From Methanosarcinales archaeon (GTDB lineage: Archaea > Halobacteriota > Methanosarcinia > Methanosarcinales > Methanocomedenaceae), in the NCBI GenBank assembly GCA_023136155.1, contig JAGLRT010000052.1:1-5101 (forward strand): a stretch of 5,101 nucleotides of DNA. The letters are read 5' to 3'. Positions 1 through 5,101 of the stretch are shown here, piece by piece. The stretch's first letter is position 1. The number at the start of each line of letters is the position of its first letter. The notes beneath the pieces are model-generated. The model did no database searches, had not been told where the DNA came from, and saw nothing but the letters and a program-made list of their open reading frames with translations. A program made the position numbers and the translations under genes.

Positions 1-164
1 GCGCAAGTTATTGCTACTACGGAAACGTCAACCAGACTGCTTTTTAATTTAAGTATTGAAATGTATGGATTGTTGGCAACTATTTTAACCACCCCACTAC
101 TATAGGTATAGTTAGAATATATTGAATATAATCCCCATATAATTATGCAATTTTAGATAATATG

Positions 165-355
165 GGTTTGAAGTTAGTAAAACCAAAAAAAAAAAACAAA
201 CGATACATTTAAGCGCGATAACTGGAAATATATTATTGTACTGATTGGACAATTAAGTACATAAAAAGAAGTGTATGGAGTTTTGGCACGTTCCGATAAA
301 GATCAGGCTAAAACCCCATGTGCCCGAAGGCAAGATAAGGTGAGGTTTGAAGTTA
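165..355 (+). repeat. 12-bp direct repeat, two copies 179 bp apart
   Basis: The 12-mer GGTTTGAAGTTA occurs at 165-176 and again at 344-355. The first copy lies before the candidate promoter, the second inside the predicted loop of the leader stem. The first copy can also fold as GGTTT/AAACC (165-184) just before the A12 run. In such AT-rich DNA a chance repeat is possible. It could instead be a duplicated protein-binding site. Confidence 0.35.
221..235 (+). promoter_or_regulatory. Candidate archaeal promoter (BRE/TATA) for the protease gene
   Basis: ACTGGAAATATATTA has a purine-rich BRE-like part (GGAAA) followed directly by a TATA-like AAATATATTA. A start about 25 bases downstream would fall near 257-262, giving a leader of about 150 nt that includes the stem at 323-383. 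Other AT-rich boxes exist nearby (around 115-130), so this is only the best-looking candidate. Confidence 0.4.
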
Positions 356-383
356 TTTAAAGGTTGCTGGTTTTGCCTCCGGG
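323..383 (+). promoter_or_regulatory. Imperfect stem-loop in the leader of the protease gene
   Basis: Bases 323-336 (CCCGAAGGCAAGAT) pair with 370-383 (GTTTTGCCTCCGGG): 13 of 14 positions pair, two of them G-U, with one A-C mismatch at 327/379. The 33-nt loop holds the second copy of the 12-bp repeat. The left arm can form a competing small hairpin, TGCC-CGAA-GGCA (321-332), so two alternative folds are possible. The stem ends 10 bases before the ribosome binding site. That position suits translational control or mRNA protection. It matches no riboswitch class that I recognise. Confidence 0.45.
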
Positions 384-393
384 ATGAATGATT

Positions 394-400
394 AAGGAGG
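394..400 (+). promoter_or_regulatory. Strong Shine-Dalgarno for the protease gene
   Basis: AAGGAGG lies 10 bases before the ATG at 411, a near-perfect match to the anti-SD core. It fixes the start of the broken matrixin gene and shows that the gene was once well expressed. Confidence 0.8.
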
Positions 401-410
401 AAACAAGAAT

Positions 411-996
411 ATGAAACGAAATAAAGGAATGCAGTTAAGCACGGTGCTTACAGTGATGCTGATTGTAGGCATGGTGTTTGTACCGACCGCCAGTGCACAT
501 TTCATAGGTGTAAGTGCTGTGGATGACATGGAAATTCGGTATGGTGGAAGTACAAAATATACTGATGCTCAAAGCAATTCATTTAGTAAATAGAACAATC
601 TTGGTAAAGTAAATATTGCACCGGATAATATATGGACATGGGAAGATCTTACATACGAAGATGTAAATTGGCCAAATACTGATATTCTGGGTGCTTATCA
701 ACATAAAACATATGGAGCTGATGTGATTTACTTCAACACAGATGTGCTAGTGTCAAGTCAACATCAAAGTGTCCGATTGTACGGTGTATTGGTAGCGTAT
801 TTGGATACATTATAGGGTTGACTTGACACTAGACCAGAAAACAGTTAGCGTACAGAAAAAAGTTGCTCTACATGAATTAGGTCATGCACTGGGACTTGGT
901 CACAGTTACGACCCTAATGTAATGGTCCAGGGTACAAAATCATACACCGTTTTAGGAGAACATGACATAGTGGATTACAATACATTGTATCCTTAA
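411..996 (+). pseudogene. Secreted matrixin-type zinc metalloprotease, interrupted by a TAG codon and a MITE insertion
   Basis: The intact part begins with an AAGGAGG-led ATG and a clear signal peptide (residues 1-29, hydrophobic core then TASA, cleavage expected before His30). The frame meets TAG at 591-593, continues open to 746, and then enters an 82-bp insertion that brings a second TAG (813-815). With the insertion and one CTAG copy removed, one frame runs to TAA 994-996 and gives about 167 residues. Its C-terminal half carries the metzincin zinc site HELGHALGLGHS (reconstructed His127, Glu128, His131, His137) and a Met-turn (NVMVQG, Met144), then an LGEHDIVDYNTLYP end typical of small microbial matrixins. 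Such enzymes are secreted endopeptidases of the M10 type. As it stands the catalytic half cannot be made from this start. It may be a recent pseudogene, since the zinc site shows no decay. The TAG could be a CAG (Gln) nonsense mutation or, in a pyrrolysine-using archaeon, a readable codon. The gene probably shared a transcript with the gene at 1020. Confidence 0.85.
747..832. mobile_element. MITE-like insertion with 12-bp terminal inverted repeats and CTAG target duplication
   Basis: CTAGTGTCAAGTCAAC (747-762) and its exact reverse complement (817-832) bound this 86-bp stretch. CTAG is its own reverse complement, so the outer four bases can equally be a target duplication flanking a 78-bp element (751-828) with 12-bp perfect ends (TGTCAAGTCAAC). 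The protein frame settles this: removing 82 bp, and so keeping one CTAG, joins codons 744-749 to 833 onward and restores an uninterrupted frame into the zinc motif. Removing all 86 bp does not. The element has no room for a transposase, so it would be mobilised in trans. CTAG fits the YTAR target preference known for part of the IS5 family, but that family assignment is inference. Confidence 0.85.
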
Positions 997-1004
997 AAAT
1001 ATGT

Positions 1005-1010
1005 GAGGAG
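1005..1010 (+). promoter_or_regulatory. Ribosome binding site of the 1020 gene
   Basis: GAGGAG lies 9 bases before the ATG at 1020, within the 23-bp gap after the protease stop. No separate promoter fits into this gap, which supports co-transcription with the protease gene. Confidence 0.65.
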
Positions 1011-1019
1011 TGATAATAT

Positions 1020-1556
1020 ATGTTAACGAAATTTAAAATCAGTATTGTATTATTTGTATTGGCAAGTTTGATTAGTACAGGTTTTTTAGTCACACAAATA
1101 AATGGGCATGAAAGTGGAAATGAAATCAATTATTTGTATGCTGACCTGTCGATTAATGCTACCGATGATCGCGAATTAGTGGGTTTTGCAGATAATGTGT
1201 TCATCGGGAAGGTTATTGCTCAAACTGGCAATGAAACTGATGATTTTCCACAAACACAGTTTAGTGTGAAGGTTTTAGAAAACATAAAAGGATATCTTGA
1301 TGGGACAGTTACAGTCAATCAATTTGGAGGTTATGAATATGCAAATGGAGAGAAATATTTATATCTCATGGAGGGAGACACACTATTAAAGCCGGGTAAA
1401 AAATATTTGTTCGCTACCCAAGGTAGTGCTGAAGGATGGCTTACTCTTGCAGCAGGTTATGGTGAAATTCCTATAAAAGATGAAGCAGACCATAAGAAAA
1501 CGAAAGAAAGGTTTAATAAAGCGTTAGAAGAAGAAATACCTTATAAATTTAAATAA
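1020..1556 (+). CDS. Small membrane-anchored or secreted protein, possible NTR/TIMP-like OB fold
   Basis: This 178-residue protein has a short basic start and a hydrophobic segment (about residues 7-25), acting as a signal peptide or anchor, so the remainder is extracellular. The domain (about 50-155) shows a pattern of beta strands: ADNVFIGKVIAQTG, then TQFSVKVLENIKG, GTVTVNQFGG, PGKKYLFAT and WLTLAAGYGEIPI, ending in a charged helix. An 'xVFIGKV ... V.V...KG...VTV ... G..YL' layout is typical of NTR/TIMP-like OB folds, and similar proteins are common in Bacillus as uncharacterised lipoproteins or secreted proteins. I did not align it; the fold call is from pattern only. It has no cysteine at all, so the zinc-chelating Cys1 of animal TIMPs is absent. 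It lies 23 bp behind a matrixin gene, so a protease partner or inhibitor role is an attractive but untested inference. GAGGAG precedes the start. The reverse-strand frames over this gene have no support. Confidence 0.8.
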   Translation: MLTKFKISIVLFVLASLISTGFLVTQINGHESGNEINYLYADLSINATDDRELVGFADNVFIGKVIAQTGNETDDFPQTQFSVKVLENIKGYLDGTVTVNQFGGYEYANGEKYLYLMEGDTLLKPGKKYLFATQGSAEGWLTLAAGYGEIPIKDEADHKKTKERFNKALEEEIPYKFK

Positions 1557-1625
1557 AAAAGGACAGGTCTTATAAGTGGGGTTCCGATTCGACCTGGAAC
1601 CTGCAAATATGTAATAAGTTAAAAT

Positions 1626-1658
1626 TAAGTTGAGTGGATTTAATATCTACCCAACTTA
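1626..1658 (+). terminator. Hairpin after the 1020 gene, possible 3' end structure
   Basis: TAAGTTGAGTGGAT (1626-1639) pairs with ATCTACCCAACTTA (1645-1658): 13 of 14 positions with one G-U, one A-C mismatch and a 5-nt loop. It lies 70 bases after the stop codon and is followed by a T-rich but not pure-T stretch. It may mark or protect the 3' end of the upstream transcript. In archaea a hairpin alone is not a terminator. Confidence 0.45.
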
Positions 1659-1772
1659 TATTCCATTTGTTACTTTACTCATGTTGGTAAAGCTATATTT
1701 TCACTACTATTTTGCTGTATTGCAGTAGGTTTCGTACGGTTGTCAGCAATTCCCGTATTCTCTTGCATCACA

Positions 1773-1800
1773 TTTTTTTGATCAGACTTATTGATTTTTT
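1773..1800 (+). terminator. Two oligo-T tracts, probable archaeal terminator
   Basis: T7 (1773-1779) and T6 (1795-1800) lie in the gap between the secreted-protein genes and rio2. Archaeal RNA polymerase stops at such tracts in the non-template strand without needing a hairpin, so these would separate the two transcription units. Confidence 0.4.
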
Positions 1801-1887
1801 GATATCATCCTGATATAGAATACTTAATCTGAAGTAAAAAAGTCAATTAGTGTTCGGTTAAGCCCTCCATATATCCATTTCAATTTC

Positions 1888-1905
1888 GGTAAAATTTACT
1901 ATATT
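1888..1905 (+). promoter_or_regulatory. Candidate BRE/TATA promoter of the rio2-uxs operon
   Basis: CGGTAAAATTTACTATAT joins a BRE-like CGGTAAAA to a TATA-like TTTACTATATT. A start about 25 bases later falls near 1928, giving an 87-nt leader to the ATG at 2015. It is the best-placed promoter element in the gap. Confidence 0.45.
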
Positions 1906-2014
1906 CTGCTTTTTGAAAGGCTGAAGGTACATCATACTTGGCATTTATGTTCTTGCTTTCCACTAATTGCGGAATAGAACAAATTATATCAAATGTATGC
2001 AATCTGAAAGAGCA

Positions 2015-2899
2015 ATGCTTGACGATATTTCATCAATGTTCATGTCGCTGGAACCCAGGCACTTCCGTGTGTTCACAGGTATCGAGGTGGGTATGAAATT
2101 TCATGAATGGGTGCCTGTGGACGAGGTGTCCAAATACACAAAACTGGATATTAGCCAGCTGAATTATGTCCTGAAGGACCTGGGCCATAGGGGACTGCTG
2201 CGGCGCCAGACCGTACCCTACGAGGGCTACCAGATATACTTTGAGGGCTACGACCTGCTGGCACTGAACGCACTGGTGAAGCGGGACAGCCTGTCCGCAA
2301 TCGGGGATGAGTTGGGTGTGGGCAAGGAGTCTGTGGTTTACGAGGGACTGCGGGATATGGTAGGGGGTCTGGGCCAGCAACCCGTCATCCTCAAGTTCCA
2401 CAGAGAGGGGCGTACAAGTTTCAAGCAGGTGAAGCGCAAGCGTGAGCATCTGGACGGGGTGCACCATTTTTCATGGATATATGCGGCGCGCCTGGCTGCG
2501 AAGCGGGAGTTCGAAGTGTTAAATCGTCTGTACCCTGAGGTGAGCGTGCCCGAACCTGTGGACCACAACCGCAATGTAATCGTGATGGCGATTGCAGAGG
2601 GCAGCGAGCTGTCTAAGACGAAGGTGCTGGACCCTGAATGGTACCTTGACAGGATTCTGGAGCAGGTGGGGGCGGCGTATGCGAAGGGTGTTGTTCATGG
2701 GGATCTGAGCGAGTATAATGTTTTTGTGAGCGATGAGAAGGTGACGGTTATTGACTGGCCACAGTACTTGGAGGTGGAGCATGAAAAGGCAGGGGAGTTT
2801 CTGGAGAGGGATGTGAGGAATGTGCTGGCGTTTTTCAAGAGGAAGTATGGGTTGGAACGGGATTTGGAGGGGGTTGTTAGGGGAGTGGCTGGAAAATGA
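2015..2899 (+). CDS. rio2: RIO2-type atypical serine/threonine kinase (archaeal Rio2)
   Basis: Rio2 is an atypical kinase/ATPase that binds pre-small-subunit ribosomes and helps their late maturation. From the ATG at 2015 the protein has 294 residues, close to the 282 of Archaeoglobus Rio2. Residues 1 to about 80 form the winged helix specific to Rio2 (MLDDISSMFMSL, then RVFTGIEVGMKFHEWVP). The RIO domain follows: nucleotide-binding loop GVGKES (101-106), ATP-binding lysine in VILKFH (Lys127), flexible loop after it, catalytic HGDLSEYN (Asp230, Asn235) and metal-binding VIDWPQ (Asp247). All key residues are present. The same frame stays open upstream with possible starts at ATG 1997 and TTG 1967, but family similarity begins at 2015; no start has a strong ribosome binding site (only GAAAG before 2015). 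The gene is GC-richer than its left neighbours and overlaps uxs by 4 bp. Confidence 0.93.
   Translation: MLDDISSMFMSLEPRHFRVFTGIEVGMKFHEWVPVDEVSKYTKLDISQLNYVLKDLGHRGLLRRQTVPYEGYQIYFEGYDLLALNALVKRDSLSAIGDELGVGKESVVYEGLRDMVGGLGQQPVILKFHREGRTSFKQVKRKREHLDGVHHFSWIYAARLAAKREFEVLNRLYPEVSVPEPVDHNRNVIVMAIAEGSELSKTKVLDPEWYLDRILEQVGAAYAKGVVHGDLSEYNVFVSDEKVTVIDWPQYLEVEHEKAGEFLERDVRNVLAFFKRKYGLERDLEGVVRGVAGK
2882..2899 (+). promoter_or_regulatory. Coupling site: SD inside rio2 and ATGA overlap with uxs
   Basis: GGAG (2882-2885) lies 10 bases before the ATG at 2896, and this ATG shares its last bases with the TGA stop of rio2 (ATGA, 2896-2899). Ribosomes finishing rio2 could restart directly on uxs, so the two genes are almost certainly on one message. 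Confidence 0.7.
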
Positions 2900-3834
2900 A
2901 AACAATAGTAACAGGCGGCGCAGGATTCTTAGGTTCACACCTTTGTGACCTCCTGCTCGAAAAGGGACACGAGGTCATATGTATTGACAATCTTGTAACC
3001 GGTAATACACGGAATATCAAGCATATCGACTCGGATGGATTCACTTACCTGAAACATGATATTACCAGACCAATTTATTTCGGCGACAAAATAGACTACA
3101 TTTTCCATCTGGCATCTCCGGCATCACCTATTGATTACCTTGATTTGCCCATTCAAACACTAAAGGTAGGCGCCCTGGGTACGTATAATATGTTAGGGTT
3201 GGCAAAAGAACAGGATGCACGCTTTTTGCTTGCATCTACTTCAGAGGTTTATGGGGACCCGCTGGTCAATCCGCAGCCAGAAACTTATTGGGGGAATGTT
3301 AATCCTATCGGGCCGCGGGGGGTTTATGATGAAGCTAAGCGGTATGCTGAAGCGATTACGATGGCATACCATCGGGCGCATGATATCGATACGCGTATTG
3401 TGCGCATTTTTAATACATACGGACCGCGCATGCGTGCAGGCGATGGCCGGGTGGTTCCGAATTTTATTAACCAGGCTTTGAAAGGTGAGGATATTACGGT
3501 TTATGGAGATGGGAAGCAGACACGGTCGTTCTGTTATGTTTCAGATTTAATTGATGGGATATATCGGTTGATGATGTCGGACTTTGTGGAGCCTGTGAAT
3601 ATCGGTAATCCGTATGAGATGACTGTGATGGAGTTTGCAAAAAAGGTCATTGAGATTATTGAGTGCGATTCAAATGTTGTTTTTGAGGAACTGCCTGTGG
3701 ATGATCCTAAGGTCAGGAGGCCGGATATTTCGAGGGCAAAGGATGTGCTGGGGTGGGAGCCTGAAGTGGAGTTGGATAAAGGTTTGGAGATGACAGTGGA
3801 GTATTTCAGAAAGTATTTCCTGAGCAGTATTTGA
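2896..3834 (+). CDS. uxs: UDP-glucuronate decarboxylase (UDP-xylose synthase), SDR family
   Basis: This 312-residue enzyme should convert UDP-glucuronate to UDP-xylose and CO2 with bound NAD, in the cytoplasm. It is an extended short-chain dehydrogenase: NAD-binding TGGAGFLG (6-13), acidic Asp31 at the end of strand 2 favouring NAD over NADP, ASTSEVYGDP (113-122) with Glu117, catalytic Tyr144 and Lys148 in YDEAKR, RIFNTYGPRM (170-179), GDGRVVPNFI (182-191), YGDGKQTRSF (203-212) and the RRPDI block with Arg274/275. The TSEVYGDP, NPIGPR and DGRVV signatures and the arginine near PDI separate UXS from the related 4-epimerases and dTDP-glucose dehydratases; human UXS1 shares these blocks. One difference is YDEAKR where UXS usually has YDEGKR. 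Length is normal for microbial UXS. Together with manC it points to glycan precursor synthesis; its co-transcription with rio2 is unexplained. Confidence 0.9.
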   Translation: MKTIVTGGAGFLGSHLCDLLLEKGHEVICIDNLVTGNTRNIKHIDSDGFTYLKHDITRPIYFGDKIDYIFHLASPASPIDYLDLPIQTLKVGALGTYNMLGLAKEQDARFLLASTSEVYGDPLVNPQPETYWGNVNPIGPRGVYDEAKRYAEAITMAYHRAHDIDTRIVRIFNTYGPRMRAGDGRVVPNFINQALKGEDITVYGDGKQTRSFCYVSDLIDGIYRLMMSDFVEPVNIGNPYEMTVMEFAKKVIEIIECDSNVVFEELPVDDPKVRRPDISRAKDVLGWEPEVELDKGLEMTVEYFRKYFLSSI

Positions 3835-3860
3835 TCAGAGTGGTATGAACAATCTACTGC

Positions 3861-3900
3861 TTTTTTCCTGTTCTATCAGTGGCAGTTGTGATTGATTTTT
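3861..3900 (+). terminator. Oligo-T tracts after uxs, probable terminator
   Basis: T6 (3861-3866) begins 27 bases after the uxs stop, and T5 (3896-3900) follows. A short GC hairpin CCGC/GCGG (3918-3932) with another T5 (3947-3951) lies further on. Archaeal polymerase should stop in this region, so manC is probably a separate unit. Confidence 0.5.
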
Positions 3901-3981
3901 GTAGTTGGTGGAATGTGCCGCGCTTTGTGCGGGGTGGGTGTATGTGTTTTTCAATCCAGGTCAAATATATGTTTCCACTGA

Positions 3982-3990
3982 TTATATATA
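3982..3990 (+). promoter_or_regulatory. Candidate TATA box of manC
   Basis: TTATATATA is the best TATA box before manC. A start about 25 bases later (near 4012) gives a leader of about 100 nt. A second candidate, AAATATAT (3963-3970), has a more purine-rich upstream part. I cannot choose between them firmly. Confidence 0.5.
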
Positions 3991-4102
3991 CATTTAAGTA
4001 GATTTATTTTAAACCAGAAACAATAAATGAAAGTTAGCATCCCCACAGCAGAAACGGGATCCGTCTTTCCCCGCATAACTATCTAATCCTTAACCCACAT
4101 AT

Positions 4103-4106
4103 GGAG
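4103..4106 (+). promoter_or_regulatory. Shine-Dalgarno that points to an ATA start of manC
   Basis: GGAG lies 8 bases before ATA 4115-4117, the ideal distance for a start codon at that spot. The two nearby ATGs (4101 and 4107) are in another frame and meet TAA at 4116-4118, giving only MEMKI. The site therefore supports initiation at the ATA. Confidence 0.55.
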
Positions 4107-4114
4107 ATGAAAAT

Positions 4115-5101
4115 ATAAAATCAGTAATTCTTGCAGGCGGCTCCGGAACTCGTCTCTGGCCTTTAAGCAGGAAACTTTACCCTAAACAGTTCCTGAAATT
4201 TTCAGGCACTTCATTATTCCAGGATACCCTGTGCAGGTGCCTTAAAGTATCTGACATATCAGAAATATTTGTGGTCACCAGTGAAAAACAGAAGTTCTTT
4301 GTGTACGGGCAGATCGAAGAGCTTGAACTTGATGTCCCTGAAGAAAACATCTTTCTGGAACCTGAAGGAAAAAATACACTCCCTGCCATCTGTTTTGCAG
4401 TACGTGAGATTGAAAAAATACATGGCAGTTCTACTATGGGTGTATTCTCTTCAGACCACATCCTGGATATCGATGCTATGCAAACCATAGCAGGTGCAGA
4501 AAAGCTGACAGACCACCATCTAGTAACATTCGGAATTGTACCTGAATCTCCCCATACCGGTTACGGCTATATTAAAACCGGGCGTGCACTTGATGTAGGA
4601 TATGAGGTTTCAGAGTTTAAGGAAAAACCCAATCTGGATAATGCAAGGCGGTATGTCAGGAACGGTTATCTCTGGAACAGTGGCATGTTCTTATTCAGCA
4701 CTGAACTGTTCATATCAGAACTTCAACTACATGCGCCGCAATTGTGGGATGAGTTCTTTAATTCGGACCGGGACATTAAAAATGTATATCATAACATCCC
4801 GGATATATCAGTAGATTATGGCCTCATGGAAAAATCAGATCATGTCGCTGTTGTCAAGCTGGATAATAAGTGGGGCGATCTTGGTAACTTCGATGCTATG
4901 TATAATGAGTTCGAAAAGAATGGACAGGACAATGTGGTCTCTAATTGTGTTGATGCATCCATTGATTCAAAGAGAAATCTTATTTTTTCATCTAAGAACA
5001 AGGCTGTCTCGTTGATAGATGTGGATGATATGGTTGTGGTGGATACCAGGGACGCTCTACTGGTATGTCCAAGAACCAGCAGCCAGAAGGTTAAGGATGT
5101 G
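4115..5101 (+). CDS. manC: Mannose-1-phosphate guanylyltransferase (GDP-mannose pyrophosphorylase), 3' end outside window, apparent ATA start
   Basis: The product should make GDP-mannose from mannose 1-phosphate and GTP in the cytoplasm. The 329 residues present show, in order, the pyrophosphorylase signature AGGSGTRLWPLSR (7-19), YPKQFL, EGKNTLPAI, the metal-site region FSSDH (111-115), PHTGYGYIK (146-154), FKEKP (168-172), WNSGMFLF (187-194), DYGLMEKS and WGDLGNFDAMY (253-263), followed by the start of a beta-helix-like segment. This is the ManC type of nucleotidyltransferase; bacterial-type ManC is often fused to a C-terminal cupin (phosphomannose isomerase), which would lie beyond the window if present. 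The frame is closed upstream by TAA 4091-4093 and contains no ATG, GTG or TTG before GTG 4271, which would delete the catalytic signature. Translation therefore seems to begin at ATA 4115 (xKSVILAGGSG), where relatives have ATG. A sequencing error or a real ATG-to-ATA change are both possible. Shorter frames in this region on either strand are shadows. Confidence 0.88.
   Translation, partial: MKSVILAGGSGTRLWPLSRKLYPKQFLKFSGTSLFQDTLCRCLKVSDISEIFVVTSEKQKFFVYGQIEELELDVPEENIFLEPEGKNTLPAICFAVREIEKIHGSSTMGVFSSDHILDIDAMQTIAGAEKLTDHHLVTFGIVPESPHTGYGYIKTGRALDVGYEVSEFKEKPNLDNARRYVRNGYLWNSGMFLFSTELFISELQLHAPQLWDEFFNSDRDIKNVYHNIPDISVDYGLMEKSDHVAVVKLDNKWGDLGNFDAMYNEFEKNGQDNVVSNCVDASIDSKRNLIFSSKNKAVSLIDVDDMVVVDTRDALLVCPRTSSQKVKDV

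Larger units (their letters stand above)
1..410. other. AT-rich upstream region and 5' leader, no complete gene
   Basis: No complete gene is visible in these 410 bases. A reading frame open from position 3 ends at TAA 45-47 after 14 codons (ASYCYYGNVNQTAF) and runs into a T5 tract, so it could be the tail of a gene left of the window, but it is too short to identify. A second frame open from position 1 ends at TAG 103-105 and looks less protein-like. Further on there is a weak inverted repeat (134-140 with 160-166), an A12 run (185-196), a candidate promoter near 221-235 and a structured leader ending in a strong ribosome binding site. The length and structure of the leader suggest regulated expression of the downstream secreted protease gene; this is inference. 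Confidence 0.6.
1557..1966. other. AT-rich gap without a convincing gene
   Basis: No convincing gene lies here. The stretch begins with nested short inverted repeats (CAGGTC 1564-1569 with GACCTG 1591-1596, or GGTTCC 1580-1585 with GGAACC 1596-1601), then a stronger hairpin at 1626-1658, oligo-T tracts at 1773-1800, a small hairpin ATATCA/TGATAT (1802-1816) and a promoter candidate near 1888-1905. On the reverse strand a 29-codon frame (1679-1768) and a 22-codon frame beginning MPSMMYLQPF (about 1867-1935) exist, but neither has a good ribosome binding site or a recognisable family. Decayed coding DNA cannot be excluded. Confidence 0.5.

Noticed and set aside
134..166. Hairpin CCCATAT/ATATGGG as a terminator
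   Set aside because: Only 7 bp with a 19-nt loop and no T tract after it; likely chance in AT-rich DNA.
281..390. Resemblance of GATAAAG...CTAAAACC to a c-di-GMP (GEMM-I) riboswitch
   Set aside because: The conserved second half (GACGCAAAGCC-like segment and its pairing) is missing, and the visible long stem does not fit that architecture.
914..1129. 71-codon reverse-strand frame across the end of the protease gene and start of the 1020 gene
   Set aside because: It lies opposite the zinc-site region and the start of a well-supported forward gene, has no ribosome binding site and no recognisable motif.
1579..1602. tRNA-like T-arm (GGTTCC...GGAACC with GATTCGA in the loop)
   Set aside because: No acceptor, D or anticodon arms can be placed around it on either strand, so it is only a short inverted repeat.
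1679..1768. 29-codon reverse-strand frame beginning MQENTGIADN
   Set aside because: It has no Shine-Dalgarno, no recognisable family and lies in a gap with several stops in each frame; kept only as a possible remnant.
1967..2014. Upstream extension of rio2 from TTG 1967 or ATG 1997
   Set aside because: The extra 6-16 residues do not resemble the Rio2 family, whose winged helix begins at the 2015 ATG; neither upstream start has a ribosome binding site. Not fully excluded.
2033..2938. Three overlapping reverse-strand frames opposite rio2 (up to 144 codons)
   Set aside because: They are shadows of the GC-rich rio2 coding strand; rio2 itself has all expected catalytic motifs.
1..5101. CRISPR array or tandem repeat array
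   Set aside because: No regularly spaced repeats were seen; the only repeats are the 12-bp pair near the left end and the MITE inverted repeats.

Overview
The window looks archaeal, most likely a methanogen-related euryarchaeon (Methanosarcinales or relatives). The main evidence is a RIO2-type kinase with the archaeal N-terminal winged-helix layout and a RIO catalytic core. TATA/BRE-like promoters and bare oligo-T termination tracts fit this. The exact lineage is inferred, because no rRNA or tRNA gene is present.

All genes read on the + strand and fall into two halves. The left half (1-1960) is AT-rich. It holds a long structured 5' leader, a broken secreted metalloprotease gene of the matrixin type (411-996), and, 23 bp further on, a small membrane-anchored or secreted protein (1020-1556) with a possible NTR/TIMP-like OB fold. 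The protease gene is interrupted twice: by an in-frame TAG codon at 591, and by an 82-bp insertion that looks like a MITE with 12-bp perfect terminal inverted repeats and a CTAG target duplication. Removing the insertion and one CTAG copy on paper restores a single frame running into HELGHALGLGHS and a Met-turn. A gene-free stretch of 410-460 bp (1557 to the rio2 start) follows, with a hairpin, oligo-T tracts and a promoter.

The right half holds housekeeping and sugar-nucleotide genes. A GC-richer rio2 gene overlaps the next gene by 4 bp (ATGA). That gene encodes a UDP-glucuronate decarboxylase (UDP-xylose synthase). After oligo-T terminators and a new promoter comes a mannose-1-phosphate guanylyltransferase gene that runs off the right edge. 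Its first codon appears to be ATA where ATG is expected, since no ATG, GTG or TTG is available before the nucleotide-binding signature. The UXS and ManC products would make UDP-xylose and GDP-mannose, precursors for surface glycans or exopolysaccharide. RIO2 acts in small-subunit ribosome maturation, and its coupling to a sugar-nucleotide gene has no obvious functional reason.

The points most worth attention are the reconstructable MITE-disrupted protease, its possible pairing with a TIMP-like partner, the in-frame TAG in a lineage where TAG can mean pyrrolysine, and the ATA start of manC.
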